Shown one piece after another: positions 8,014 through 17,055 of a DNA stretch of 64,000 nucleotides (its first letter is position 1; every line of letters starts with the position of its first letter). A model generated the notes under the pieces. It had not been told where the DNA came from. It searched no databases and saw only the letters and a program-made list of their open reading frames with translations. The position numbers and the translations under genes are program-made. The stretch comes from an uncultured Bacteroidales bacterium (lineage in GTDB: Bacteria > Bacteroidota > Bacteroidia > Bacteroidales > Paludibacteraceae): contig ONGK01000012.1 of NCBI GenBank assembly GCA_900317345.1, positions 1 through 64,000 of the forward strand, given 5' to 3'.

Positions 8014-8459
8014 GAAAGACCCTATTCTGCCTGCTCGCCGCTATAGCGCTATCGGCCTGCTCCGGCGATATTATCTATAGCCATTTCCATCCCATGATGC
8101 CGAACGAATGGCACGCAGACTCGGTGGTCAATTTCGATTACACGATTGAGGATGCCGATGCTTCGTATAGCTTGATTCTCTATGTGCGTCACACTGAGCG
8201 CTATCCATACCAGAACATGTGGCTGTTTGTGGAGAATGCCGGCAAGACGGATACGATTGAGTTCTATCTGGCGGATGATAGAGGACGATGGCTCGGAGAC
8301 CGCCACCACGGTTTCATCGAGATGCCCGTGCTGTATGAAGACGCCAAGCAGTTCGCAGACACCGGTGCGTATCGCCTATCCGTACGACAGGGAATGCGCG
8401 AAGAGGAGCTGGAAGGTATTACGGATATAGGTCTTGAGATTAGCAGAAACGAGGAATAA
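8010..8459 (+). CDS. gldH: GldH-like gliding motility lipoprotein
   Basis: Signal peptide with lipobox LSAC (Cys17) puts it in the envelope. The domain pattern ([78 protein letters not shown]) is GldH. GldH was named for Flavobacterium gliding, but it is kept in non-gliding Bacteroidales, where its job is unclear. It may belong with envelope or type IX secretion functions. 149 residues. Overlaps ricT by 4 bases and trmB by one base. Confidence 0.85.
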   Translation: MRKTLFCLLAAIALSACSGDIIYSHFHPMMPNEWHADSVVNFDYTIEDADASYSLILYVRHTERYPYQNMWLFVENAGKTDTIEFYLADDRGRWLGDRHHGFIEMPVLYEDAKQFADTGAYRLSVRQGMREEELEGITDIGLEISRNEE

Positions 8460-9226
8460 TGGGTAAGAACAAATTAAAGAAGTTTGCCGAGATGGAGACG
8501 TTTCCGAATGTCTTCCAATGCGGCGCACGGGAGATGCTACCATCCAATCAGGTGCATCCCATGGCGGGGCACTGGCATTCGGATTATTTTCACAACGATC
8601 ATCCGATAGTGCTGGAGTTGGGATGCGGCAGAGGCGAATACACCGTCGGTCTGGCACGCAAATATCCGGAGAAGAACTTCATTGGCATCGATATCAAGGG
8701 TGCGCGCATGTGGGCGGGAGCCAAAGAGGCGGTGCAGGATGGACTGAACAATGTGGCATTTCTGCGAACCAATATAGAAATCATCACTTCGTTCTTCTGC
8801 GCCGGTGAGATTGATGAGATATGGATTACCTTCTGCGACCCACAGATGAAGAAAGCCACCAAGCGCCTTACGTCCACCTATTTCATGCAGCGTTACCAGC
8901 AGATTGTGAAACCAAGCGGTCTGATTCATCTGAAAACCGACAGCCCGTTCCTCTATACCTATACCACGGAGATGCTACGCCTGAACCCCTATCCGGTGCT
9001 CTGCTCTACGGATGATTTATACGGCAAAAGCGCAGAGGGCATCGCGGCTTTCGACGACGCAAAGGCATTGCAGACGCACTACGAGAAGCAGTGGCTTGAC
9101 CGCGGATTGAGTATCAAGTATATCGAATGGCAACTCACGCCACTCAACCGCTTCGAAGAACCGACCATAGAAATAGAAAAAGACACGTACCGCTCATACG
9201 GACGAAACTATAACAGCCCCGAATAA
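8459..9226 (+). CDS. trmB: tRNA (guanine46-N7)-methyltransferase TrmB
   Basis: Class I SAM methyltransferase making m7G46 in the tRNA variable loop. Motif I is [15 protein letters not shown] (about 52-66), followed by [22 protein letters not shown], and [16 protein letters not shown], which replaces the usual PDPW-KKRH box in the form common among Bacteroidota. [10 protein letters not shown] follows. 255 residues, normal. Starts one base before the gldH stop ends, so coupled translation is likely. Confidence 0.92.
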   Translation: MGKNKLKKFAEMETFPNVFQCGAREMLPSNQVHPMAGHWHSDYFHNDHPIVLELGCGRGEYTVGLARKYPEKNFIGIDIKGARMWAGAKEAVQDGLNNVAFLRTNIEIITSFFCAGEIDEIWITFCDPQMKKATKRLTSTYFMQRYQQIVKPSGLIHLKTDSPFLYTYTTEMLRLNPYPVLCSTDDLYGKSAEGIAAFDDAKALQTHYEKQWLDRGLSIKYIEWQLTPLNRFEEPTIEIEKDTYRSYGRNYNSPE

Positions 9227-9227
9227 T

Positions 9228-10271
9228 ATGTATCCTCAACAGATAATTGATGCATTGCGCCATGTGCGCTACCCGGGAACGGGAAAAGACCTCATCGAAA
9301 GCGGAATGCTGGAAGACGATATCCGCATCTCCGGCTTTGAAGTCTCTTTCTCGCTGATTTTTCAGAAAGAGAACGACCCATTCATGAAATCGGTGGTGAA
9401 AGCCGCAGAGGTAGCCTTGCAGACCTATATTGACCCGAATGTAGTTGCGAATATTCATACGAAATTTGTCAAAGTACAACCTATAGCCAATAGCCAACAG
9501 CCAACGGCAGTGCAAGCAAAGCATATCATCGCCATCCACAGCGGCAAAGGCGGAGTGGGCAAATCAACCGTCACCGCCAATCTGGCTGTCACACTGGCGC
9601 AGGCAGGCTACCGCGTCGGGCTGCTGGACGCAGATATTCACGGGCCATCTATGCCGAAGATGTTCCATACGGAAGAATGCCGTCCCTACTCTGTAGAAGA
9701 AGACGGGCGCACGCTGATTGAACCTATCGAGCAATATGGCGTGAAGATTCTGTCTATCGGCTTTTTCGTCAACCCGGAGCAAGCGGTTATATGGCGTGGC
9801 GGAATGGCATCCAATGCCATCAAACAGCTGATTGATGATGCCCATTGGGGAGAGTTGGATTATTTCCTGATAGACCTGCCGCCGGGCACAAGCGACATCC
9901 ATTTGACATTGATTTCTGCCCTTCGTCTGACAGGTGTGATTGTTGTTACCACCCCTCAACCCGTGGCATTGGTGGATGCCCGCAAAGGAGTGGAGATGTT
10001 CCGCAATGAGAAGGTGAATGTGCCAATTCTCGGTCTTATTGAGAATATGGCATGGTTCACACCGGCGGAACTGCCGAATAACAAATACTATATCTTCGGC
10101 AAGGACGGAGGCAAACAATTGGCCGAAGAGTTGCATATCCCGCTGCTGGGACAGATACCTCTGGTACAGTCCATCCGCGAAGGCGGGGATGAAGGAACCC
10201 CCATCGCTTTGCAAGTCGGTCATCCGGCTGCACAGGCGTTTGAACAGATATGTCGCGCACTACAGAATTAG
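9228..10271 (+). CDS. Mrp/NBP35-family Fe-S carrier ATPase (ApbC)
   Basis: A cytosolic P-loop ATPase that carries and transfers Fe-S clusters. Residues 1 to about 80 are the MIP18/DUF59-like domain. The deviant Walker A GKGGVGKST is at 106-114, followed by LLDADIHGPSMPKMF and DYFLIDLPPGTSDIHLT. No CxxC near the C-terminus, where WFTPAELPNNKYYIFG is found instead, as in related Bacteroidota proteins. The linker between the domains (about 84-96) is encoded by three tandem GCCAAYR heptamers at 9486-9506. The 3' end overlaps the MATE gene by 22 bases in another frame. Confidence 0.92.
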   Translation: MYPQQIIDALRHVRYPGTGKDLIESGMLEDDIRISGFEVSFSLIFQKENDPFMKSVVKAAEVALQTYIDPNVVANIHTKFVKVQPIANSQQPTAVQAKHIIAIHSGKGGVGKSTVTANLAVTLAQAGYRVGLLDADIHGPSMPKMFHTEECRPYSVEEDGRTLIEPIEQYGVKILSIGFFVNPEQAVIWRGGMASNAIKQLIDDAHWGELDYFLIDLPPGTSDIHLTLISALRLTGVIVVTTPQPVALVDARKGVEMFRNEKVNVPILGLIENMAWFTPAELPNNKYYIFGKDGGKQLAEELHIPLLGQIPLVQSIREGGDEGTPIALQVGHPAAQAFEQICRALQN

Positions 10272-11626
10272 GCACTGCGCCGATACATAAACTGCTTTTC
10301 AAGTATGCCATGCCCGCCATCATTGCGATGACGGCCACTTCGTTGTATAACATTGTGGACTCGGTGTATATCGGCCATGGCTGCGGCGCATTGGCTCTGG
10401 GTGCTTTAACTGTTGCCAAACCATTTATGGATATCTGTGCCGCATTCGGCAGCCTGGTAGGCGTAGGCGCTTCATCATTGTTAGCTATCTATCTGGGCGA
10501 GAAAGATTACGAGCGGGCGAATAGAGTATTGGGAAACGTCATTGTGATGAATGTCATCCTCTCTGCTATCGTCATGGCAATAGGCTTGATATGGTTAGAC
10601 CCCATCCTCATGGCTTTCGGCGCCAGCGAAGCTACGTTGGGATACGCGCATGAATATATGGAGATTATCCTATATGGGAATATACTAACGCATATCTATT
10701 TCGGACTCAATGCCTTGTTGCGCTCAGCGGGACATCCGCGATTCTCGATGACGGCAACGATAGTGGCGGTTCTGATTAATATCATTCTGGACCCCATATT
10801 CATTTTCGGTCTGGACATGGGTGTTCGCGGTGCCGCATTGGCAACCGTCATCAGCCAGGCTGTGGCTGTGGTATGGCAGGTAACGAAGTTCTTTGACAAG
10901 AATGAGTTAGTGCGTTTTCACCGGGGCATATGGCGTCTGAACCGGCATATCACCGCCCGCGCACTGGCAATCGGCATGTCGCCTTTCTTATATAATATTG
11001 CTCATTGCTTTGTGGTTATCATCATCAATAACCAGTTGAAAACTTTCGGCGGAGATATGGCTATCGCAGCCTACGGAGTGATAAATCGTCTTACCTTTGT
11101 ATTTGCGATGATGGTGATGGGTCTAAACCAAGGTATGCAACCTATTGCCGGCTATAACTTCGGCGCCAAGCAATACGACCGTGTGCTGAAATCATTCTAT
11201 CTCACGTGCGCCTATGCGACAGGAGTGATGGGCATCGTTTTTGTACTGGGTGAATGCTTCCCGATGGTGATGACGCGTATGTTCACGCATGACCCTATCC
11301 TGATAGAGCAAACTATCCGTCCGATGCGAATCATCTGCTCTACTATGCTGATTATCGGTTTTCAGATGGTGACAGGAAACTTGTTTACCTCTATCGGGAA
11401 GGCCGGAAAGGCGATATTCCTGAGTTTGACGCGCCAGGTGATTTACCTGATTCCGCTGACGCTTGCTCTGCCGCTGGTTTTTACGGCTCCGCTTGACGGC
11501 GTATGGTGGTCTATCCCTATCAGCGACACACTATCAGCTATCACCGCCGTCATTGTGCTACTCGCATCCCGCAAGAAACTGCATATGATGGACGGTCTCA
11601 CAGCTGACCCGCCTCAACAAGATTGA
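10250..11626 (+). CDS. MATE-family efflux transporter
   Basis: Integral inner-membrane protein of 458 residues with about twelve hydrophobic helices in two similar halves, as in MATE cation-drug antiporters. Typical segments are YNIVDSVYIGHGCGALALGALTVAKPF near the N-terminus, GLNALLRSAGHPRFSMTATI, and in the second half AIAAYGVINRLTFVFAMMVMGLNQGMQPIAGYNFGA. Substrate unknown. The start lies inside mrp (22-base overlap) and the 3' end overlaps the convergent DUF4294 gene by 29 bases. Confidence 0.9.
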   Translation: MSRTTELGTAPIHKLLFKYAMPAIIAMTATSLYNIVDSVYIGHGCGALALGALTVAKPFMDICAAFGSLVGVGASSLLAIYLGEKDYERANRVLGNVIVMNVILSAIVMAIGLIWLDPILMAFGASEATLGYAHEYMEIILYGNILTHIYFGLNALLRSAGHPRFSMTATIVAVLINIILDPIFIFGLDMGVRGAALATVISQAVAVVWQVTKFFDKNELVRFHRGIWRLNRHITARALAIGMSPFLYNIAHCFVVIIINNQLKTFGGDMAIAAYGVINRLTFVFAMMVMGLNQGMQPIAGYNFGAKQYDRVLKSFYLTCAYATGVMGIVFVLGECFPMVMTRMFTHDPILIEQTIRPMRIICSTMLIIGFQMVTGNLFTSIGKAGKAIFLSLTRQVIYLIPLTLALPLVFTAPLDGVWWSIPISDTLSAITAVIVLLASRKKLHMMDGLTADPPQQD

Positions 11627-12185
11627 TTACCCGTTCGACGATTTTATCTTTGTCGGCGGCATCATACTCTTCTTTCAAGTCATTCTTGAACAACTTGGCT
11701 ATAAACTGCCAGAAATTGGCGGCTGTTTTTCCCTTGTATTGCTTGATAAGTTCGTAGCTTGTCCGGTCCGTTTCGCGGTCCATAAGTTTCATAAGCATCA
11801 TGCCTTGGCTGGCATACATACCCCGGAAATCTTTCTCATATTTCTTATAGAGCGAGCGCTCGAATGCGCGCCACCATTTCTTGCGTGCTTTATTGTCCGG
11901 CAGTTTGGCAAGTTCGGCATCGGCGTATTCCATATCTTTGGTAATCATCTTTGCATAGGGCAGGCATTTTTTCACATCCCTCACCGTACGCCAATAGAAA
12001 CGCTCCTGCTTCTTGTTCTTGAATTTCATTGGCGGATAGACCCACACCTCATGGAGCCACGCCATATAGAGGGTGTCGCCGTTTTCCACCTTAATCAGGC
12101 AGGAGTCCATATACTGATTAGCAGCGAGCACATCTGTGCCCACTGCCAACACTAATACCACTATATATAATATTAATCTACGCAA
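11598..12185 (-). CDS. DUF4294 exported protein
   Basis: A 195-residue protein with a signal-like N-terminus (ILYIVVLVLAVGTDVLA), then a beta segment (ENGDTLYMAWLHEVWVYPP) and a long charged helical part. This matches DUF4294, a Bacteroidota-restricted family of unknown function. Only a TTG start fits the signal peptide. It directly abuts the TAA of the upstream gene, so translation is probably coupled to it. Last gene of the polysaccharide operon; whether it belongs functionally is unclear. Converges on MATE with 29 bases of overlap. Confidence 0.75.
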   Translation of the reverse strand: MRRLILYIVVLVLAVGTDVLAANQYMDSCLIKVENGDTLYMAWLHEVWVYPPMKFKNKKQERFYWRTVRDVKKCLPYAKMITKDMEYADAELAKLPDNKARKKWWRAFERSLYKKYEKDFRGMYASQGMMLMKLMDRETDRTSYELIKQYKGKTAANFWQFIAKLFKNDLKEEYDAADKDKIVERVINLVEAGQL

Positions 12186-13295
12186 TTATTTTACCATTCT
12201 GCCATCCAGTGTATATAAGCCGTCCTTAGCACGGACGAAAAGAGTATTGCCCTTCAGCACAAGCGTATTTGCCTCTTTGCCCTTATCGGACACATTCTCG
12301 ACATCTTGCGAGATGCGTGTAAACTTGAATATCGGCGGATTGCCATCATCGGCATCGGAGGTTGTATAGAATGTATTATCATCCAACCAGCAGATAGCCT
12401 CACCTTGCCATTCGTTGGTATTATACGCCCTAATCGGCTGCGGCTGACGCTTAATGGCATCATCGATACTCTCGCCCTCCTGACGCTCCCAATAGAGAAC
12501 CCAACAGAACGCTGCCACAATATTATTATGGTTCTTAATCAAGATATATTTGCCATCCGGCGAAATATCTGCAGCTGTTACGAGATGGAAACCCCGGTAA
12601 CGAAGCTGTTTCCCCTCAAAGGGGCCATAACCGATATCCGTTTGCAGACCAAGATCGCATACATATTCAACGGTTACGGTATCCGATGTATTGTAATCCA
12701 AACGGAAAGGTATCTTGAATACCTGGCATACATTATAATAAACTTTGGTGATGATATAGATGGTATTCGTGAGATTATCATACATCAGCGCTTCGTTATT
12801 ATGACTTTTGCCATCCGGATATTTATACCTTATGAAATTTGGTGTAACCGTTTGCACCGGCATATTGACGGAATCAATGGCAGGCTCCTCAAACCATATG
12901 ATTCGATAGTCTTTCCGCTGCTCGTCATTATCGCCAAAAGAGCCGATGAAGAGATAGTTGGTTCCGTTATATACACCACCGGACATATCCTCCCAATCCC
13001 ATCCTATCGATTTAGACATATTCAGTTTGCAGGCACGCTTAGCTCCTTTCTCATCGGTAGCGATGATATATTTCGCTGTCTCATCGCTCTGCATCCAAAT
13101 ATAGCCCGGCGTTACGCGCGAACAAGCGATACCCGATACCTCGATGATATTCTCTTTGATATCAAGTGTTCCGCATTGCTTCTTTTTCCAATCCATATTC
13201 CACTCCAGCGTGTCGCCGTTGTAAACCAATGGCTGCACACCATAACAAACCGTTGTGCCTATAAGCAACAAGGCAAATAACAAGCCCTTTTTCAT
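12186..13295 (-). CDS. Secreted beta-propeller-like protein, function unknown
   Basis: Signal peptide MKKGLLFALLLIGTTVCYG. The body has repeated beta-strand blocks such as VSGIACSRVTPGYIWMQSD, EDMSGGVYNGTNYLFIGSFGDN, AADISPDGKYILIKNHNN and GEAICWLDDNTFYTTSDAD, as in seven-bladed propeller proteins of the SdiA-regulated/esterase-like type. The last 20 residues (ending in LYTLDGRMVK) resemble the end of a type IX secretion sorting domain, but shorter. No catalytic motif recognised. 369 residues. 18 bases downstream of the EamA gene, in the polysaccharide operon. Confidence 0.6.
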   Translation of the reverse strand: MKKGLLFALLLIGTTVCYGVQPLVYNGDTLEWNMDWKKKQCGTLDIKENIIEVSGIACSRVTPGYIWMQSDETAKYIIATDEKGAKRACKLNMSKSIGWDWEDMSGGVYNGTNYLFIGSFGDNDEQRKDYRIIWFEEPAIDSVNMPVQTVTPNFIRYKYPDGKSHNNEALMYDNLTNTIYIITKVYYNVCQVFKIPFRLDYNTSDTVTVEYVCDLGLQTDIGYGPFEGKQLRYRGFHLVTAADISPDGKYILIKNHNNIVAAFCWVLYWERQEGESIDDAIKRQPQPIRAYNTNEWQGEAICWLDDNTFYTTSDADDGNPPIFKFTRISQDVENVSDKGKEANTLVLKGNTLFVRAKDGLYTLDGRMVK

Positions 13296-13313
13296 ATCTC
13301 CAAAATTTTTAAA

Positions 13314-14189
13314 TTACTTTGACAGCGCATACATAGCGAAGGCTGCACAGCAGATACCTGCTATCTGCAGCGGCGTCGGGATAACGCTCAGAATAATGAG
13401 CGACAGCAGCACTGTCACCATCGGCGAGAGTCCCTCCATCGGAGAAACGATAACCGCCTTGCCATAGCGATACGCATAGACAAGCGTTAAGGCGCCAATC
13501 GAGTTCAGACTCTGGATACCGAAGCACTTCAGACTTGCAGTAGTTACCTCTGTGCCGGCGAAGAAAGCCGCAGCGTCACCGCTCATATAGTATGCTACAG
13601 GCGCGAGAACGACAGCGGAGATAGCCATCCAAACGAAGATAGACTCGGCGTCCATGGAATTGTTAGCAAACTTCATGAAGAAACCTTGAATACCCCATGC
13701 GAAGAGCACCAATACCGCCAATATAATCCACAGGAATCCGCTAACGGGGCCTTCGTCACCGCCCGTCTGGATAGAGAGCAGCAGAATAGCCGCCAACGCC
13801 ACCACGATACCGGCAATCTGCCAGCGGTTAGCTTTCTCCTTAAGGAACAGAGCCGCCAAGGTAATCACAATCACCGGAGACATCGAGATGAAGGGGAAGA
13901 TGATATAGGCAGGACCAATAGAGAGCGCCTTAAAAAGCACTAACTGTCCACCTGCGCCCAGCAAACCGACCGTGCAGCCCAAGAGGGCAGATTTCCAATC
14001 GGTCATAAACTTACCTTTGTTGATAATAAGCGCCACAATCGCACACGGAATCATCGATGCAGCCCAAAGGATGTACACTACGGTCTCGGGAATACCATCC
14101 CGGTCCATCTGGAGGTCAGAAAACGCTCCCCAAATACCCCATGTAACGATGGTGATGAGGATGAATAGTAACCAAAGTTTGTCTTTCAT
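13314..14189 (-). CDS. EamA-family (drug/metabolite superfamily) transporter
   Basis: Inner-membrane permease of 291 residues with ten hydrophobic helices in two EamA repeats: TWGIWGAFSDL in the first and WGIQGFFMKFANNSMDAESIF starting the second. FPFISMSPVIVITLAALFLKE is the EamA signature, repeated as VSPMEGLSPMVTVLLSLIIL. The fold resembles sugar uptake permeases of Gram-positives. Its place in the polysaccharide operon suggests it moves the released sugar across the inner membrane, which is inference. 30 bases downstream of the GH31 gene. Confidence 0.8.
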   Translation of the reverse strand: MKDKLWLLFILITIVTWGIWGAFSDLQMDRDGIPETVVYILWAASMIPCAIVALIINKGKFMTDWKSALLGCTVGLLGAGGQLVLFKALSIGPAYIIFPFISMSPVIVITLAALFLKEKANRWQIAGIVVALAAILLLSIQTGGDEGPVSGFLWIILAVLVLFAWGIQGFFMKFANNSMDAESIFVWMAISAVVLAPVAYYMSGDAAAFFAGTEVTTASLKCFGIQSLNSIGALTLVYAYRYGKAVIVSPMEGLSPMVTVLLSLIILSVIPTPLQIAGICCAAFAMYALSK

Positions 14190-14219
14190 AAAGCTATTTA
14201 CAATTTAGGTATTTACAAT

Positions 14220-15616
14220 TTATTTGACCAATTCGAAATATGGCAGGCGCTCCAATGGAACGGAGATTTTGTAGGTCTTGCCGCCTTTGTATTTCTTGCC
14301 TTGGTCATCGCGCCATGTGCCTTTAGGCAGGCGAACCTCGCGCTCCAGACGATTATCCACCACCGGCGCTACCAGATATTTGTCGCCCAGCATAAACTGG
14401 TCTTTGACATTCTCCAGCCCTTGGTGCGGGAACTGATATTCCATAAGCCGCACGATAGGTTCGCCGGTTTGGGCTGCCTGACGGGCATAGCGCATGATAT
14501 ACGGTCCGAAAGCGGCATGGAGTTGCGCCATGCGCTGCACGATAGCAAGATTCTCTTTGGAAAGAATGCGCCACGGCGCTACAGAGAATTGCATCATCGG
14601 CATGAGGGCATGTACCTGCGCCGAGCGGACGATAAGCGCTTGGTCAAACTCATCCTCCTTGATATCCAGGAAGGCTGCAAACTGACCGCCGCCCACCATA
14701 TCGGGGCAAGCATATGCATAGCCGAGCAGACCTGCCACGCACATCTGCGGAATGAGCTGCTGCACAGCAGCCCAACTATAGTCCTTATCGCCCAAACGCT
14801 GTACAAGCGGTTGACCGCCCATCTTCCAGCACGCACGGTACTCATTGAAGGGGAAGGAGAGACCTATTTTCGCCCAAGAGGCGGTATGGTCCACGGTCGT
14901 AGCCGATTGGTCATATGACATATAGGGCGCGGAAGCATAGCAGTTGTTATCGCCGGCATCGAATTTAAAGCCGTCAATACCGTATTGCCTTTGCGCGTTA
15001 CGAAGTATTTGCACGAAGTCCATACCATGACCTTAAAGCCCAGTGCGTGGAGTTCGTCTATCATACCTTTAGCATCGGGAAAACGCTCTGCTTTGAACTC
15101 AAAATTGCCGTAATAACGCTGCCAGTTATCATCGATCATGAGCACACCTGCGGGGAAACCGTTATCCACTACGGCGTGGGCATAGCGCAGAATATCCGCC
15201 TGGTTTTGATTATACATCAGTTCAATCCAGGTGTTGTACTGCGGCATGGTGAAGAAGAGTGTGTCGGGCAGTTGTCCATTAGCCGGGAAATATTTCGCCT
15301 GTGCGGCTAAATAAGCTTCGCGAAGGGTATTGCCCGCCTTAACGGCTTCCATTGCCACAGAGGGTTTGATTTCGCCATTAACCACCTCGAAACGGAATGC
15401 CCCGTCGCTCCACATATATTGTCCGTCGGAAGACAGGAAGAGCGGCACCAACTGGTTATTGGCATCCTGGGTGGACAAATCAAAAGCAGGCAGATTGGTA
15501 TATGGCTGCTCATGACCAAGACCTACTGCAGTACCCCACCAGGCTTGCGCGGAAGCCGGAGTCAAGAATACAAAATAAAGACTCAGGACAAAAATGCCCA
15601 GTATGCTCTTTTTCAT
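14220..15616 (-). pseudogene. Glycoside hydrolase family 31, broken by internal deletion and frameshift
   Basis: The first part (15616 to about 15020) has a signal peptide (MKKSILGIFVLSLYFVFLTPASA) and the beginning of a GH31 barrel (GFPAGVLMIDDNWQRYYGNFEF, PDAKGMIDELHALGFKVMVW). The second part, another frame, starts near 15023 with DFVQILRNAQRQYGIDGFKFDAGD, where KFDAGD holds the expected nucleophile Asp, and runs through the barrel and C-terminal beta domain (YLVAPVVDN, WRDDQGKKYKGG). Compared with intact relatives, roughly 50-70 residues are missing at the joint, the CPF/SPF...WW...LDLTNP stretch, and the frame is shifted. Closest in type to MYORG-like GH31, some of which are alpha-galactosidases. 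One base after the DUF4832 gene. Real lesion or assembly error. Confidence 0.8.
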
Positions 15617-15617
15617 A

Positions 15618-16988
15618 TTACTCTACCGTTACGGTAGTGAGATAGTTATAACCGGTCTCTTCATCCCAACAATCGACATTGGCGAGACGGATGGAATAGC
15701 GCGGATTGGTGCGCAGATTCGGTTTGGGGTCCGGCATGTTGAGATAGAGATTGTACTCTCCTGCCTTCTTCGGCATAAAAGCGGCCTCCACGCAAATCAT
15801 CTCATCCGTGAACCAGAAACGCGGGTCGGAATTCGGCACCACGGTATAGCGGTCTTTCGGATCCGCCGTGTTGACAAGAATCATCTCGATATCACGCGGA
15901 TTCTTGGGCGCAGCCCAGCCGACATTCACGAGTGAAAGTTTCGCCTTCAGCTCCTCGCCCACCTTTGGATTTTTGGTGGTGGCGATTTCGCGTCCCTCGA
16001 AGCGGTAACCGATGCTGCGGTAAATCAAATCCTGACAGCCTTCGTTTTTCCATCTGTTGTGGGTGGGGCGATAATAATCCCTATTGAGATAGGAGATATG
16101 CATTTTCAAGAACTGGTCGAGCGTCTTCTCGCAGGACGCAATCGTTGATCCACCGCTACCCGGACATGACTCACCGCCATAGATGGTGTATTTGCTTTCC
16201 GCCTCCCAATAGGCACGCAATTCAGAATTGTTGAAAGTACCTAAATCGCTTGCATCCGCCATGATGGCATCATCATGCGCAGCAAGACGGGCCTTGGCAG
16301 TACCGGAGAACGCCTCTGCGCGTGTGAGCGTGTCGGCGATAGTCCATCCGTAGCATTTCTGCTTGAAGCGCGGGGTACGGATACAGAGCATTCGCTCCTG
16401 AGGGAGCGCATCGAGCAAGGCATCGAGCACCTCACGACGACTGGCGAAATCATTGGGTTTAAAATACGTGGTATAATACCATTCTCCCCATACGCCGATA
16501 AAACCGGCTTCCATGGTGTAAATCACATCCACGTACTCCTGGAGAATAGGTTTGATTTGCGCTATATGTTGCAACACGAGTTCCTTCTCCGCCTCATGGG
16601 GGGTCTGGCTCTCGCTGTTGGTGTATGCAAAACGAACAACGCCTTTGCAGCCACCTTCACGCAGCGCCTGCAGGCACTGGCGAACCACTTCAAGATACGA
16701 ATCATCTATGAGCTTCTCGCGGTAGTCCTCCATATAAAAATCAAAATGAACAAGCGTATAACCCATATTGTAGTACGCATTGACGATTCCGGCAGAAATA
16801 GCTGACGGACTGGCACTATGGCACTCGAAAGCCTTGTGAAGGCCTCGCTCCGGGTTATTGATAAAGGTATCCAAGACGGCCAATGATTCATGCTTCATGC
16901 CGTCATCAATCGGTTTAGGTGCATTTGGATTACATGCTGCGCAGAGCAGCACCACCGGTATAATCAAACGTGAAAAATAGTTTCTCAT
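15618..16988 (-). CDS. DUF4874/DUF4832 surface lipoprotein, putative glycoside hydrolase-like TIM barrel
   Basis: Lipobox LCAAC gives a lipidated Cys19. Start chosen at 16988 (MRNYFS) because it gives a proper lipoprotein signal; a longer frame from 17012 adds eight residues without that character. The N-terminal half (NPERGLHKAF, LVHFDFYMEDYRE, GGCKGVVRFAYTN, VDVIYTMEAGFIGVWGEWYYT) matches DUF4874 and looks like a TIM barrel with acidic strand ends. The middle (ADTLTRAEAFSGTAKARLAAHDDAIMADASDLGTF) to the C-terminal beta domain matches DUF4832. Function not established; its place between SusD-type genes and GH31 suggests a glycan hydrolase. Abuts the GH31 gene. Confidence 0.75.
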   Translation of the reverse strand: MRNYFSRLIIPVVLLCAACNPNAPKPIDDGMKHESLAVLDTFINNPERGLHKAFECHSASPSAISAGIVNAYYNMGYTLVHFDFYMEDYREKLIDDSYLEVVRQCLQALREGGCKGVVRFAYTNSESQTPHEAEKELVLQHIAQIKPILQEYVDVIYTMEAGFIGVWGEWYYTTYFKPNDFASRREVLDALLDALPQERMLCIRTPRFKQKCYGWTIADTLTRAEAFSGTAKARLAAHDDAIMADASDLGTFNNSELRAYWEAESKYTIYGGESCPGSGGSTIASCEKTLDQFLKMHISYLNRDYYRPTHNRWKNEGCQDLIYRSIGYRFEGREIATTKNPKVGEELKAKLSLVNVGWAAPKNPRDIEMILVNTADPKDRYTVVPNSDPRFWFTDEMICVEAAFMPKKAGEYNLYLNMPDPKPNLRTNPRYSIRLANVDCWDEETGYNYLTTVTVE

Positions 16989-17010
16989 ATCGGAAGAATG
17001 TAAAAGCGCC

Positions 17011-17038
17011 AAAAGCGGCTGCCCTTGCGGGCAGTCGC
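17011..17038 (-). terminator. Hairpin with T-run between PKD lipoprotein and DUF4832 gene
   Basis: GCGGCTGCCC (17015-17024) pairs with GGGCAGTCGC (17029-17038), ten pairs with one G-T wobble and a 4-base loop. On the minus strand it is followed by TTTT. Likely a partial terminator or stability element that lowers expression of the downstream enzymes relative to SusCD. Confidence 0.55.
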
Positions 17039-17055
17039 CTTGGCAAACATGTTAA

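Noticed and set aside
12306..13280. 324-codon frame on the plus strand
   Set aside because: Shadow of the propeller-like gene on the other strand, with no recognisable domain.
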